This document shows positions 1 to 9,085 of a stretch of DNA of 64,000 nt, in pieces (position 1 is the stretch's first letter; the number at the start of each line of letters is the position of its first letter). The notes under the pieces were generated by a model. That model was not told the DNA's origin. It saw nothing but the letters and a program-made list of their open reading frames with translations, and did not search any database. Origin of the DNA: GAS188 sp044445965 (GTDB lineage Bacteria > Pseudomonadota > Alphaproteobacteria > Rhizobiales > Beijerinckiaceae). The DNA lies in the NCBI GenBank assembly GCA_044445965.1, contig JBIOEJ010000008.1, positions 8,411 through 72,410 on the forward strand. Reading direction: 5' to 3'. Position numbers and translations under genes: made by a program.

Positions 1-272
1 AGGGCGTTGAGGAAATCGGGCCGGAACAGGCCAAGCGAGATGCCGATGACCGCGAACAGCAATCCGACCCCCGCCAGCGTGAAGGCAACGGGATAACCGG
101 CGATCAGCAGCGTGACGAGCGCAACGAACATGACGGGCGCCATGTTGGTGGAAAGCCAGGTGGCGAAAGGTTGCGCCGTCCCTTCGGGGCCCGCGGCCAT
201 GGCCATGAAGGGCGCATAGCAGATCGCGCAGGCAAGCGCTGCAGCTGCAAGACGGCGCGAAGCGGCGAGCAC
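1..272 (-). CDS. TRAP transporter large permease (DctM type), N-terminal part
   Basis: Partial gene running off the left edge; 90 codons are visible from a GTG at 272. The start lies 3 bases beyond the stop of the small-subunit gene, the usual DctQ-DctM order. The visible protein has a short hydrophobic leader, then two membrane segments with the region MAPVMFVALVTLLIAGYPVA, and a segment ending GLFRPDFLNAL; the GYPVAF stretch near the first membrane helix is typical of DctM. DctM is the 12-helix inner-membrane channel that uses ion gradients to import organic acids delivered by a periplasmic binding protein. The binding-protein gene is not in the window, so the substrate is unknown. An ATG further in (in MAMAAG) is a less likely start. 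Confidence 0.85.
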   Translation of the reverse strand, partial: MLAASRRLAAAALACAICYAPFMAMAAGPEGTAQPFATWLSTNMAPVMFVALVTLLIAGYPVAFTLAGVGLLFAVIGISLGLFRPDFLNA

Positions 273-275
273 GCG

Positions 276-866
276 TCAGGGCGCTCCGCTCGAACGCAGC
301 GACGCAACGGGATCGTCGAGATTCAGGCGGCCGGTCGGCGATCCGGCTTCGAGGCCTCGCGCGACCGCAACGGATTTCACGAGCTCCGACAAGGCCTGGA
401 CGAAGAGGAGCGCGAAAGCCGCGGGGATGAGCGCCTTCGCCGGCCATTGCGGCAAGCCGCCAGGGGTGACCGAGCCTTCGCCGATGGTCCATGCGCTCGC
501 AAAGAATGGCACGCCCTCTGCCAGCATGACGACGCACAACGGCACGAGGAATAGGAGATTGCCGATGATGTCGAGAACGGCGCGCCTGCGGGCGCCGAGC
601 GATCGGAACAGGATATCGACGCGGATATGGCTGTTCTCGGCCAGCGTCAGAGGAGCGCCGCAAAGGACGATGCCCGCGAACAAGAGCACGGGGAGATCGA
701 GCAGCAAGGGATGCGCGAAATGGGCGCCGTACCGCATTAAGGCGTTGAAAATCGACAAGAGGCAGGCCGCGAGCACGAGCCAAGCGGCCAATCTGCCGAT
801 GGCGGCTGTCGCCGCGTCGACGACGCGCGAAGCCGGCAGAAGCAGGGTTCTCAGCGCATGGTCCAT
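276..866 (-). CDS. TRAP transporter small permease (DctQ type)
   Basis: A 196-residue membrane protein starting MDHALRTLLLP. It has four predicted membrane segments (about residues 20-45, 50-70, 90-115, 130-160) and the conserved DctQ stretch LTLAENSHIRVDIL between helices 2 and 3. DctQ pairs with DctM in tripartite periplasmic transporters for carboxylates. The chosen ATG at 866 follows a good ribosome site (GGAAGGA, 4 bases away) and lies inside the end of the upstream DMT permease gene (16-base overlap), suggesting translational coupling. An open frame continues further upstream but antisense-like composition and the ribosome site argue against a longer protein. Confidence 0.85.
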   Translation of the reverse strand: MDHALRTLLLPASRVVDAATAAIGRLAAWLVLAACLLSIFNALMRYGAHFAHPLLLDLPVLLFAGIVLCGAPLTLAENSHIRVDILFRSLGARRRAVLDIIGNLLFLVPLCVVMLAEGVPFFASAWTIGEGSVTPGGLPQWPAKALIPAAFALLFVQALSELVKSVAVARGLEAGSPTGRLNLDDPVASLRSSGAP

Positions 867-1816
867 GCCGTCCTTCCGGGCTTCGGCCGTTCTTGCAAAT
901 GGCTCTCGATGTGGACGGGGGTGCTGGCCGCCGCGAGACGATGGCGCATGCGTTCGCGATGCATGGTATAGACGCCGCTGCCCATGATCAGGGCGATGCC
1001 GCATATCGATAGGGTATCGGGGAGATCTCCGAAGATCGTATAGCCCAGCGGCAGTGCCATCAGGATCCCGAAATAGCGGAACGGCGCGACAACGCCCACT
1101 TCGGCGTTGCGATAGGCGATCACGATCGACAAATTGCCGAGCGTCACCAATATGCCGGCCATGATGAGGTAGAGGGTCGGCGCGACTACTACCGGTCTCC
1201 ATTCCTCCGTGGCGCCGAGCGCCAGGCCGGCGAGCCCGCCGGCGACCGTCGTCATCAAGGCGATGATGGGCGAGGGGATGACCGGATCGATGTAGCGCGT
1301 GAGGAGATCGCGCGCCGCCACGAGCGCGGCCGACATGACGGCGAAGGCGGCATAGACGGTGAGCCCCTCAGCCGAGGGCTTGATGATGAGCACGACTCCC
1401 GAGAACCCCACCAATATGGCCAGAAAGCGCCGCCACCCGATACGCTCCATCCCCAAGGCTGCCGCCATCAGCGTCATGATGATCGGGGTCGCCTGCGAAA
1501 TCGCCGTGATATTGGCGAGCTGCATATAGGGGAGCGCCTTGTAGAAAGTGAGGACGACCGCCGCATCGAGTAGGGCGCGGATCAACGTCACCGGCCGCAG
1601 GAAAAGGGGCGCCCCATGCCACAACATCCGCCCATGCCCTGTGGCGATCACGACGCCGACCGCAAGGGTGACGGCGAACACGCCACGGACCGCCATTATC
1701 TCGCCGGTCGGGAACACCTCGCTCGCCAGCTTGCCGCAGGCGTCATTGCAGATCCAGAAAACGCCGGCGACCAGCGTCGCGAGGATGCCGCGTCGATTGA
1801 CGGCAGGTTCGGCCAT
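851..1816 (-). CDS. DMT-superfamily permease (EamA domains)
   Basis: A 321-residue protein with about ten membrane segments arranged as two EamA repeats; the N-terminus (GILATLVAGVFWICNDACGK) and the GFSGVVLIIKP segment are typical of the 10-TMS drug/metabolite exporters. These proteins move small metabolites across the inner membrane; no substrate can be read from sequence. The ATG at 1816 has GGAG at a suitable distance. It sits between moaA (30 bases upstream) and the TRAP genes, and its 3' end overlaps the dctQ start by 16 bases, so it is probably co-transcribed with both. A polar C-terminal tail of about 30 residues follows the last helix. Confidence 0.85.
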   Translation of the reverse strand: MAEPAVNRRGILATLVAGVFWICNDACGKLASEVFPTGEIMAVRGVFAVTLAVGVVIATGHGRMLWHGAPLFLRPVTLIRALLDAAVVLTFYKALPYMQLANITAISQATPIIMTLMAAALGMERIGWRRFLAILVGFSGVVLIIKPSAEGLTVYAAFAVMSAALVAARDLLTRYIDPVIPSPIIALMTTVAGGLAGLALGATEEWRPVVVAPTLYLIMAGILVTLGNLSIVIAYRNAEVGVVAPFRYFGILMALPLGYTIFGDLPDTLSICGIALIMGSGVYTMHRERMRHRLAAASTPVHIESHLQERPKPGRTAWTMR

Positions 1817-1846
1817 GACGGCTCCGCGAGAGAATGGACCGGTCCC

Positions 1847-2941
1847 TCAACCGCCTGTCACGCTCATATGGCGCGCGACGGCGGGTTCCGGCCGGCGGCG
1901 CTCGATGACGAAATCATGGCCCTTGGGCTTGCGCGAAATCGCCTCGGTGATCGCCTGGTCGAGCAGCACATCCTCGGGCGAGGCGCGCAAGGCGCCGCGC
2001 AGATCGGCCGCGTCTTCTTGACCAAGGCACATATAGAGCGTGCCCGTGCAGGTGACGCGGACGCGATTGCAGCTCTCGCAGAAATTATGCGTCAACGGCG
2101 TTATGAAGCCCAATAGGCCGCCCGTTTCCCCGACCCGGACATAGCGGGCCGGGCCGCCGCTCGAATGGTCGAGGTCCTCCAGCGTGAACTCCCTGGCGAG
2201 CCGGGCGCGCACCAACGACAGAGGCAAATATTGGTCGGCGCGCATCGTCGAGAGCTCGCCGAGCGGCATCACCTCGATCAAGGTGAGCGCATGCCCTTCG
2301 CCATGGGCCCAACGCATGAGCTCGGCGAGCTCGTGCTCGTTCTCGCCTTTCAGCGCGACTGCGTTGATCTTGATCTCGAGCCCGGCGGAGCGGGCTGCCT
2401 CGATCCCTTCGAGCACCTTGGGGAGTTCGCCCCAGCGCGTCAGGCGCCGGAAGCGCGCCGGATCGAGCGTATCGAGCGAGACGTTGACCCGCTTGACGCC
2501 GTGATCGGCAAGCTCCCGGGCATGGCGTGCCAGCAGCGTGCCGTTGGTCGTCAGCGTCAATTCCTCGAGCGCCCCGCTCGCGAGATGCCGCGACAGCGAG
2601 CCGAACAGGCGCATGACATCGCGTCGCACCAGCGGTTCGCCCCCGGTGATGCGCAATTTCGTGGTGCCGCGTCGCACGAAGGCGGTGCACAATCGATCGA
2701 GTTCCTCGAGCGTGAGAAGATCGCGCTTCGGCAGGAAGCTCATCTCCTCGCTCATGCAATAGACGCAGCGCAAATCGCAGCGATCCGTGACCGACACACG
2801 CAGATAGGTAATGGGGCGCCGATAAGGGTCGACGAGCGGCGCGGGAACGGGCATGCGCGACAAAGACTGAACACCGCCGTCGGCATCCGGCCGGTCGCGG
2901 TCGATCTTGTCGCTCCATTGCATCGCCGTGCCGATCATCAT
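1847..2941 (-). CDS. moaA: GTP 3',8-cyclase MoaA (molybdenum cofactor synthesis)
   Basis: A 364-residue radical-SAM enzyme making the first molybdopterin intermediate from GTP. Visible hallmarks: the N-terminal cluster CDLRCVYC (CX3CX2C), the glycine-rich ITGGEPLVRRDV segment, the second [4Fe-4S] site CESCNRVRVTCTGTLYMC that binds GTP, and the C-terminal double glycine (SVTGG) needed for activity. The first 35 residues before DPYRRPITYLRVS are variable, so the exact start among the two tandem ATG codons is uncertain. It leads a minus-strand cluster with the DMT and TRAP genes, which have no obvious link to Moco synthesis; other moa/moe genes are absent from the window. Confidence 0.97.
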   Translation of the reverse strand: MMIGTAMQWSDKIDRDRPDADGGVQSLSRMPVPAPLVDPYRRPITYLRVSVTDRCDLRCVYCMSEEMSFLPKRDLLTLEELDRLCTAFVRRGTTKLRITGGEPLVRRDVMRLFGSLSRHLASGALEELTLTTNGTLLARHARELADHGVKRVNVSLDTLDPARFRRLTRWGELPKVLEGIEAARSAGLEIKINAVALKGENEHELAELMRWAHGEGHALTLIEVMPLGELSTMRADQYLPLSLVRARLAREFTLEDLDHSSGGPARYVRVGETGGLLGFITPLTHNFCESCNRVRVTCTGTLYMCLGQEDAADLRGALRASPEDVLLDQAITEAISRKPKGHDFVIERRRPEPAVARHMSVTGG

Positions 2942-3090
2942 TTGCCAAGGCTCGTGAGAGAAAGGCCTTGCCCTTTCCGGTCAACATAAGCGCCCCTGCA
3001 CGGGGTGCAAGCTTTGTTCACTAGGCTTTGGGGCATGGCTGCCGGGCGAGGCCGCTATCGGCTGCTTCGCAATCCGCAGTACGACGCCAA

Positions 3091-3117
3091 GAAAAAGGCC
3101 GGCGCAAGGCCGGCCTT
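3091..3117 (-). terminator. Rho-independent terminator after the L,D-transpeptidase gene
   Basis: On the minus strand a perfect 9-bp G/C-rich stem (AAGGCCGGC pairing with GCCGGCCTT, 5-base loop) is followed directly by a T-run (TTTTTC). It lies about 27 bases past the stop of the transpeptidase gene, the expected place for an intrinsic terminator. Confidence 0.85.
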
Positions 3118-3143
3118 CATCATGAAATGCGGCAGCCTGGCCG

Positions 3144-3719
3144 TCAGCGCAGTACGACCACCCGCGTGCCGATCTTCACGCGCTCATAGAGGTCGGTCAC
3201 ATCGTCATTGGTCATGCGGATGCAACCTGACGACACGGCTTGGCCGATCGTCTCCGGCTCGTTGGAGCCGTGGATGCGAAACAGCGTCGAGCCGAGATAC
3301 ATGGCGCGCGCACCGAGCGGGTTGTCGAGGCCGCCGGCCATATGACGCGGCAGATCCGGACGGCGGCGCAACATCTGCGCCGGAGGCGTCCATTCGGGCC
3401 ATTCCTTCTTCATCGAGATGGCGTTGATGCCACCCCAGGAAAATCCGGGCCGGCCGACCCCGACGCCGTATTTCATCGCCCGGTGATCCGCCAAAATGTA
3501 ATAGAGCCGCCGCTCCTCGGTGGAAATGACGATCGTGCCGGGTGCGTAGGGGCCCGTATAGGCCACTTCCTCGCGCGGGATCGGCGTATAGGCGACACGG
3601 CTGTCGGCAGCGATCTCCGCCAGCGGGAGATGCGTCAGCGGGTCAATATCATAGGCGCTCGCGGCGGTCGCGAACGAGACACCACAAGCCAAGGCGGCGC
3701 AAGCAACGAAACGTCTCAT
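3144..3719 (-). CDS. L,D-transpeptidase, YkuD domain, exported
   Basis: A 191-residue periplasmic protein with a signal peptide (MRRFVACAALACGVSFATAA, cleavage near ASA-YD). The YkuD domain starts around residue 55 (APGTIVISTEERRLYYIL) and carries the catalytic pair HGS and SSGCIRM, with Cys as nucleophile, spaced as in active enzymes. The family makes 3-3 peptidoglycan crosslinks or attaches outer-membrane proteins to the wall; small single-domain members of this type are multi-copy in Hyphomicrobiales, where 3-3 crosslinks are abundant. The ATG at 3719 is chosen because it opens the signal peptide. Single-gene unit with its own terminator. Confidence 0.92.
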   Translation of the reverse strand: MRRFVACAALACGVSFATAASAYDIDPLTHLPLAEIAADSRVAYTPIPREEVAYTGPYAPGTIVISTEERRLYYILADHRAMKYGVGVGRPGFSWGGINAISMKKEWPEWTPPAQMLRRRPDLPRHMAGGLDNPLGARAMYLGSTLFRIHGSNEPETIGQAVSSGCIRMTNDDVTDLYERVKIGTRVVVLR

Positions 3720-3876
3720 GGGCGCACTTCCATCATGTCGAGAACCAGCCAGATCGCCCGGAGAGCCCGCCACGCCTGATTTGCGGCATGAATCGGACAG
3801 TTCCGTGCTGGAAATGCGCTACCCCGAACACGGCTGCGCCGCAATGCGCATTCGCGCCTTTGTGAGGGACGAAACG

Positions 3877-4830
3877 CTATCTTGGTAAAGCCGTGTCTTT
3901 CGCGCCACACTCCTTGCCGAGCGCGATGCGAACGCCGTGGCGGCCTGCCAAATCCTGGACGAATTGCCAAGCGACGCGGCCGGACCGCGCGCCGCGAGTT
4001 GTCGCCCATTCCAGGGCTTGAGCCTGCAGAGTGGTTTGATCGATGCTGAGATTAAAATCGAAGTAACTGATATAACCATCTATCATTGCGAGATATTCAT
4101 CCTGTCCGCATCTATGGAATCCAAGCCAGAGACCGAAGCGGTCGGAGAGCGACACCTTTTCCTCCACGGCCTCGCCGGGATTGATCGCGGTCGAGCGCTC
4201 ATTCTCCATCATGTCGCGCGGCATGAGGTGCCGGCGGTTGGAAGTGGCGTAGAACAGCACATTGGCGGGACGGCCCTCGATCCCGCCCTCGAGCGCGGCC
4301 TTGAGCGATTTGTAGGACGCATCCCCCGCGTCGAACGACAAATCGTCGCAGAAAACGAGCGTTTGGTGCGGAACGCCGCGCAGCAGCCCCATCAGCAACG
4401 GCAGCGCTTCGATGTCCTCGCGATGGATCTCGATGAGCTTCAGTCGTGCACCCGGCCGCTCGGTCGCGAGCCGGCGATTGATCTCCGCATGCACCGCCTT
4501 GACCAGGGAGGATTTTCCCATGCCGCGTGCGCCCCAAAGCAGCGCATTGTTGGCCGGCAGGGCGCGCGCGAAGCGCTCGGTATTGTCGAGGAGCAGATCG
4601 CGCGCCTGGTCGATGCCCTTCAACAGCAGCAGCTCGACGCGATTGACATGGAGAACCGGCTCCAGCCTCTCGAGATCCGAGTGCCACAGATAGGCGTCGG
4701 CGGCCGATAGATCGGCCGCCTCGAGCACCGGCGGCGCGAGACGGTCCAGCGCAGCGGCGATGCGTTCGAGCGCCTCGACGGCGCGGGCGTCGAAAAGGGA
4801 AGGGTGGGCGGTGCGATTGCGGTCGTTCAC
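3877..4830 (-). CDS. DUF815-family AAA-type ATPase
   Basis: A 317-residue cytoplasmic P-loop protein. It shows a Walker A motif GARGMGKSS (about residue 100), a Walker B-like LVFCDDLSF (about residue 160), and the family stretch NVLFYATSNRRHLMPRDM. DUF815 proteins are widespread AAA-like ATPases of unknown cellular role. The start is a GTG at 4830, set by conservation of the N-terminal helical region rather than by a strong ribosome site. It is divergent from the EF-G-like gene (154 bases between starts), so the two may share a control region. No partner gene indicates a process. Confidence 0.88.
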   Translation of the reverse strand: MNDRNRTAHPSLFDARAVEALERIAAALDRLAPPVLEAADLSAADAYLWHSDLERLEPVLHVNRVELLLLKGIDQARDLLLDNTERFARALPANNALLWGARGMGKSSLVKAVHAEINRRLATERPGARLKLIEIHREDIEALPLLMGLLRGVPHQTLVFCDDLSFDAGDASYKSLKAALEGGIEGRPANVLFYATSNRRHLMPRDMMENERSTAINPGEAVEEKVSLSDRFGLWLGFHRCGQDEYLAMIDGYISYFDFNLSIDQTTLQAQALEWATTRGARSGRVAWQFVQDLAGRHGVRIALGKECGAKDTALPR

Positions 4831-4984
4831 GTCGGGAGCCCTCGAGCGGCGAACTCCTCATATATCAAGGGTCGACGAAGTCGAAGCTGGGGCTTGCGCG
4901 ACGCTGCCGTTCCTGGGACCATGGCCGGGTGCGGCGCCGTGGCGTCCGGCGACCGTTCGCGAAAAACGAGGCGGGAGGCCGGTC

Positions 4985-7054
4985 ATGGTCGGAGCAAATG
5001 GGTCGACACATCGAGAGAGAGGGGCGGGGCCGCGGCTGATCGCGATCGTCGGCCCCTTCCAAAGCGGCAAGACCACATTGCTCGAAGCCATTCTGGCGCG
5101 CTCCGGCGCCATCACCCGCCAAGGCAGCGTGAGCGAGGGATCGACCATCGGTGACGCCAGCCCCGAGGCGCGCGCCCATGCGATGAGCGTCGAGGCGAAT
5201 ATCGCGACCGCCGAATTCCTCGAGGAGCGCTACACCTTCGTCGATTGCCCCGGCTCGGTCGAATTCGTGCATGAGATACGCAACATTCTTCCGGTCTGCG
5301 ATGCGGCGATCGTCGTCTGCGAGGCCGATGCGAAGAAGACGCCTGCGCTGCAGGTGATCTTGCGCGAGATCGAGGATATCGGCCTGCCGCGCATCCTGTT
5401 CCTCAACAAGATCGACGCCGCGGCCGCGCGTGTCCGCGACACGCTCGCCATGCTGCAGCCGGCATCGCGCACGCCGCTCCTGTTGCGCCAGATTCCGATC
5501 TGGAAGGACGATATCGCCACCGGCTTCATCGACCTCGCGCTGGAACGGGCCTTCATCTATCGCGAGCATGCGGCCTCGACCGTCGTCGATCTGCCCGCGA
5601 CCGAGCTCGATCGCGAGAAGGAGGCGCGTTTTTCCATGCTCGAGCGCCTCGCCGACTATGACGATGGGCTCATGGAGGAGTTGATCTCCGATATCGAGCC
5701 GTCTCGCGACAAAATCTTCGACGATATGGTCAAGGAGCTGCGCGCCGGGCATCTCGTTCCTCTGATGATCGGCTCGGCGGAACGCGGCAACGGGGTCACG
5801 CGGCTCTTGAAGGCGCTGCGGCACGAAGTGCCGGGCATCGAGCGCACGCGCGAGCGGCTCGGCCTGCCGTCGAAGGGGCCGGCGCTCGCCCATGTCATGC
5901 GCACCATTCACACGGCCCATGGCGGCAAGCTGTCCTTCGCGCGCGTGCTGCGCGGCAGCTTTTCGGACGGGATGACGGTCACGGGTTCGAGCGGCGCGGA
6001 AGAGCGCATCGCCGGATTGTCGCGTCTGATGGGGTCGAGCGCGACCAAGATGACGCGCGCCGAAACCGGCGAGGCGCTCGCCTTCCTGCGGCTAGACCAT
6101 ATCGCGACCGGAGACTGCTTCACCGACGCCAAGGAGGCGCCCGCCCGGCTCGAGCGCCCTGAGCCGGCTCAGCCCGTGCAGGTCTTCGCCCTCTCGGTGA
6201 AGGACCGCAAGGACGAGGTGCGATTGGCGGCGGCGCTGGCAAAGCTCGTCGACGAGGATCCCTCGCTCTGTTTCACTCAGGACCAGGAAACCGGCGAATT
6301 GCGTCTCGCGGGCCAGGGCGAGATGCATTTGCGCTTTGCGCTCGAGCGGCTCAGCTCGCGTTTCGGCGTCACGGCGGAGGGGAGGAAGCCGAACGTCGCC
6401 TATCGCGAGACGATCAAGGAGGCCGTATCGGTGCGCGGCCGGCACAAAAAGCAGTCGGGCGGCCATGGCCAGTTCGGCGACGTCGTGATCGACGTGAAGC
6501 CGCGCCGACGCGGCGACGGCTTCGCCTTCGACGAGAAGGTGCATGGCGGCACCGTACCCCGCCAGTATTTCTCCTCGGTCGAGGCTGGGGTGAAGGATGC
6601 CCTCAACCGCGGGCCGCTCGGCTTCCCGGTGGTCGATGTCGCGGTAACGCTCACCGACGGCTCTTATCATTCGGTCGATTCCTCCGACATGGCGTTCCGG
6701 GCGGCCGCGAAGATCGCCATCGGGGAGGCGCTGCCCAAGGCGCGCCCGGTGCTGCTCGAGCCGATCCTGTCGGTCGATATCGCGGTGCCGTCGGATGCGA
6801 TGTCGCGCGCCACGGGCCTGGTCTCGGCGCGCAGGGGCCAGATCCTCGGCTATGATTCGCGCCCGGGTTGGGAGGGCTGGGACGTATTGAAGGCCCAGAT
6901 ACCCGAAGCCGAGATCGGCGACCTGATCGTCGAGCTGCGTTCCGCGACCGCGGGCGTCGGCAGCTACGCGTCGCATTTCGACCATCTCGCCGAGGTCAAC
7001 GGCAAGCCAGCGGATGCCATCATCGCCCAACAAAGGGCGCATCGGGCCGAATAG
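4985..7054 (+). CDS. EF-G-like GTPase (FusA paralogue)
   Basis: A 689-residue translational GTPase of the EF-G-like branch found in many alphaproteobacteria beside true FusA. Domain I has a P-loop GPFQSGKTT (about residue 23), DCPG (G3) and NKID (G4); domains II-V follow, including the domain-IV start NVAYRETI and the glycine-rich HKKQSGGHGQFGDV. The region where canonical EF-G has its RGITI switch-I motif reads differently (AHAMSVEANIAT), so GTP handling may differ. ATG at 4985 gives the conserved N-terminus (about 75 upstream in-frame codons are excluded). It is not next to rps/rpl or tuf genes, unlike true fusA. The cellular role of this branch is not established. Confidence 0.88.
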   Translation: MVGANGSTHRERGAGPRLIAIVGPFQSGKTTLLEAILARSGAITRQGSVSEGSTIGDASPEARAHAMSVEANIATAEFLEERYTFVDCPGSVEFVHEIRNILPVCDAAIVVCEADAKKTPALQVILREIEDIGLPRILFLNKIDAAAARVRDTLAMLQPASRTPLLLRQIPIWKDDIATGFIDLALERAFIYREHAASTVVDLPATELDREKEARFSMLERLADYDDGLMEELISDIEPSRDKIFDDMVKELRAGHLVPLMIGSAERGNGVTRLLKALRHEVPGIERTRERLGLPSKGPALAHVMRTIHTAHGGKLSFARVLRGSFSDGMTVTGSSGAEERIAGLSRLMGSSATKMTRAETGEALAFLRLDHIATGDCFTDAKEAPARLERPEPAQPVQVFALSVKDRKDEVRLAAALAKLVDEDPSLCFTQDQETGELRLAGQGEMHLRFALERLSSRFGVTAEGRKPNVAYRETIKEAVSVRGRHKKQSGGHGQFGDVVIDVKPRRRGDGFAFDEKVHGGTVPRQYFSSVEAGVKDALNRGPLGFPVVDVAVTLTDGSYHSVDSSDMAFRAAAKIAIGEALPKARPVLLEPILSVDIAVPSDAMSRATGLVSARRGQILGYDSRPGWEGWDVLKAQIPEAEIGDLIVELRSATAGVGSYASHFDHLAEVNGKPADAIIAQQRAHRAE

Positions 7055-7246
7055 GGGGCTGGCCCTTCCTTCTCCCGCGAAGAGCGGGACAAGGAAGGCG
7101 TGCCCGCGCAAGGGCGGCATGTCGCCGAGACACTTGTTTCGACGAGATTTTCCTCCGACATGTTTCGCAGGGGAAAAGCTTGTGTCGCGGAGGCTTGGCG
7201 CGAAGCATGCATATCGCACCGACCGAGCAAAGGGGAGATCGTGCGG

Positions 7247-7969
7247 ATGCAGGACGACAGCCGCGGCGCCAATGGGTGGCCGGCCAATTACACCATTACG
7301 CGCGATCGCCTGCGCGACGGGTCGCATCTTGCCCAACTGCGCGCCCGCGCGCTTCCCGGTTTTCCGATCCGCTCGGACGCGGAGATCGCGGCATCGCTCG
7401 AAAAGGCGCTCGCCGGCCGGCCTGCCACCGGCGATGTCTGGGTGTTCGGCTACGGCTCGCTCATCTGGAACCCCGCCTTCGAGTTCGCGGAGAAGCAGGT
7501 CGCGCTCGTGCGCGGCTGGCATCGGCGTTTCTGCCTATGGCTCAAGGCAGGGCGCGGCACGCCGGAATTGCCGGGGCTGATGCTGGCCCTCGATCGCGGC
7601 GGGTGCTGCAGGGGCATCGCCTTTCGCCTCGACGAGCGGCAGGTCGAGGAAGAGCTTCTGATCCTGTGGCGGCGCGAGATGCTGAGCGGCTCCTACGAGG
7701 CGCGCTGGGTCGACGCGCATTCGGCGCAAGGCCCGGTAAGGGCCGTCACCTTCGTCGCCAACAGAAGCCATGACCGCTTCACCAATCTGTTGTCGGACGA
7801 CGAGGTGGCCGACCGGATCTCGGTGGCCCGGGGGCCGCTGGGAAGTTGCGCCGAATATCTGTTGAACACGGTCGAGCATCTCGAGGCGCTCGGCTTTCGC
7901 GATGCGAGCCTCGAGCGCATCAGGCGGCGCGTCGAGATGCGCGAGCGCGCTCCTATGGCTGCTTCGTGA
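7247..7969 (+). CDS. ChaC-type gamma-glutamylcyclotransferase
   Basis: A 240-residue protein of the ChaC family, which splits gamma-glutamyl peptides such as glutathione into 5-oxoproline and the remaining dipeptide. The substrate-binding motif VFGYGSLIWNP is at about residue 65 and the proposed catalytic Glu is in REMLSGSYEARWV. Length is typical for bacterial ChaC. ATG at 7247 lies 9 bases after GGGGAG; an in-frame GTG six bases earlier is possible. The 3' end overlaps the convergent DUF4424 gene by 17 bases. Often named a cation transport regulator historically, a name not supported by its enzymology. Confidence 0.92.
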   Translation: MQDDSRGANGWPANYTITRDRLRDGSHLAQLRARALPGFPIRSDAEIAASLEKALAGRPATGDVWVFGYGSLIWNPAFEFAEKQVALVRGWHRRFCLWLKAGRGTPELPGLMLALDRGGCCRGIAFRLDERQVEEELLILWRREMLSGSYEARWVDAHSAQGPVRAVTFVANRSHDRFTNLLSDDEVADRISVARGPLGSCAEYLLNTVEHLEALGFRDASLERIRRRVEMRERAPMAAS

Positions 7970-8969
7970 GGATCAGCACGTCGAGATCGCCGCTCGGCAC
8001 GTAATCCGATTTCCGCACCTCGAACTGCGTCGGCGAGATCTTTCTCACGCCATCCGCGCAAAAGCTGACGAGGTTGTCGGGACCGCCTTTGTCGACGACG
8101 AGCCGGAATGCCTTGATCGGACCGGCCCAATTGCCGGCGGTTTTCAGGATGTAGGAGACGCGCTGCTCCTGAAGCGGCGGGAAATCGCTCTTCGCGACCT
8201 GCTTGGCGCGCTCGATTGCGCCGAGAAATGACGGGTCCATGCAATATTTGCGCAGGTAATCCTGGTACCAGCTCTCCTTGGCGGCTTGTTTTTGGCCGAG
8301 ACTCGTCCCGGCCGATGCGCCGACGCTCGGCTTGTAGCGGTGCTCCACGGCGAGTTCCCGGCCGGCGGGAAAGCTCTGCTCCCAGAAATAGGTCGTCTTC
8401 AGCGTCCAGCGTGCCTCGAGGTGCTTTTGCATCCCCTTGCCGGCATCGTATTCCTCGGTTTCGGCAAGACCGAGCCTGATGAGCTCGCCCCATTGGGATT
8501 GAGGCAGTGCGTCGAGAGCCTTGTTCGTCGCTTGCAGCTGAGGCTGCAGCGGGATGCCGAGCTTGCGCAGGACATCGGTCCGATCGATCCCCTTGACGAA
8601 CACCTTCTGCTCGACGCGGCTCGCCACGGGCCTGCCATCGACCGTGGTCGAGAAGTCGAGGATGTTCTCGGGATTCTCTGTCGGCACCGAGATGTTGTCG
8701 TCCGGGCCCGAGATGGTGATGTCGGGCATCGGGAAGGCCACGGTGACCGTCTTGTCCTGCACGGCCCTGTTGAAGAAGCGATAGCTGACCCTGATCTCGG
8801 TCGTCGAGACGAAGAGGTCCTCCGACCGCATCTCGATATCGGTGCTCTTTGTGAGAATAAGGCCGCCGGTCGCCAGCTCCGCGCTCGAGTCATTGGCGAG
8901 CGCCGCGTGTTGAACCGTCGCGATTGCCAGAAGCGACAGGCCTGCCGAGAGAAACTTATGCGTTCGCAA
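7953..8969 (-). CDS. DUF4424 domain protein, exported
   Basis: A 338-residue protein with a signal peptide (LLAIATVQHAALA, cleavage before NDSS) followed by a single DUF4424 domain: an N-terminal beta-rich part with KSTDIEMRSEDLFVS and a C-terminal part with FRLVVDKGG and the final LDVLILTK. The function of the family is unknown; members are secreted and sometimes co-occur with YARHG-domain proteins. The start is TTG at 8969, supported by GGAGA seven bases upstream. It converges on chaC with a 17-base tail overlap, so the two transcripts are antisense at their ends. Confidence 0.85.
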   Translation of the reverse strand: MRTHKFLSAGLSLLAIATVQHAALANDSSAELATGGLILTKSTDIEMRSEDLFVSTTEIRVSYRFFNRAVQDKTVTVAFPMPDITISGPDDNISVPTENPENILDFSTTVDGRPVASRVEQKVFVKGIDRTDVLRKLGIPLQPQLQATNKALDALPQSQWGELIRLGLAETEEYDAGKGMQKHLEARWTLKTTYFWEQSFPAGRELAVEHRYKPSVGASAGTSLGQKQAAKESWYQDYLRKYCMDPSFLGAIERAKQVAKSDFPPLQEQRVSYILKTAGNWAGPIKAFRLVVDKGGPDNLVSFCADGVRKISPTQFEVRKSDYVPSGDLDVLILTKQP

Positions 8970-9085
8970 GGTCGATCTCCGCTGCTGTCGGCCGGTGAAA
9001 TTGCAACCGGCGAGGTCAGTTCATCGAAGAAGGGCAGGCATTGCAAGCCTCGTCCGCGCGATCGCCGGGCCTCGAGCTCGGTCTG

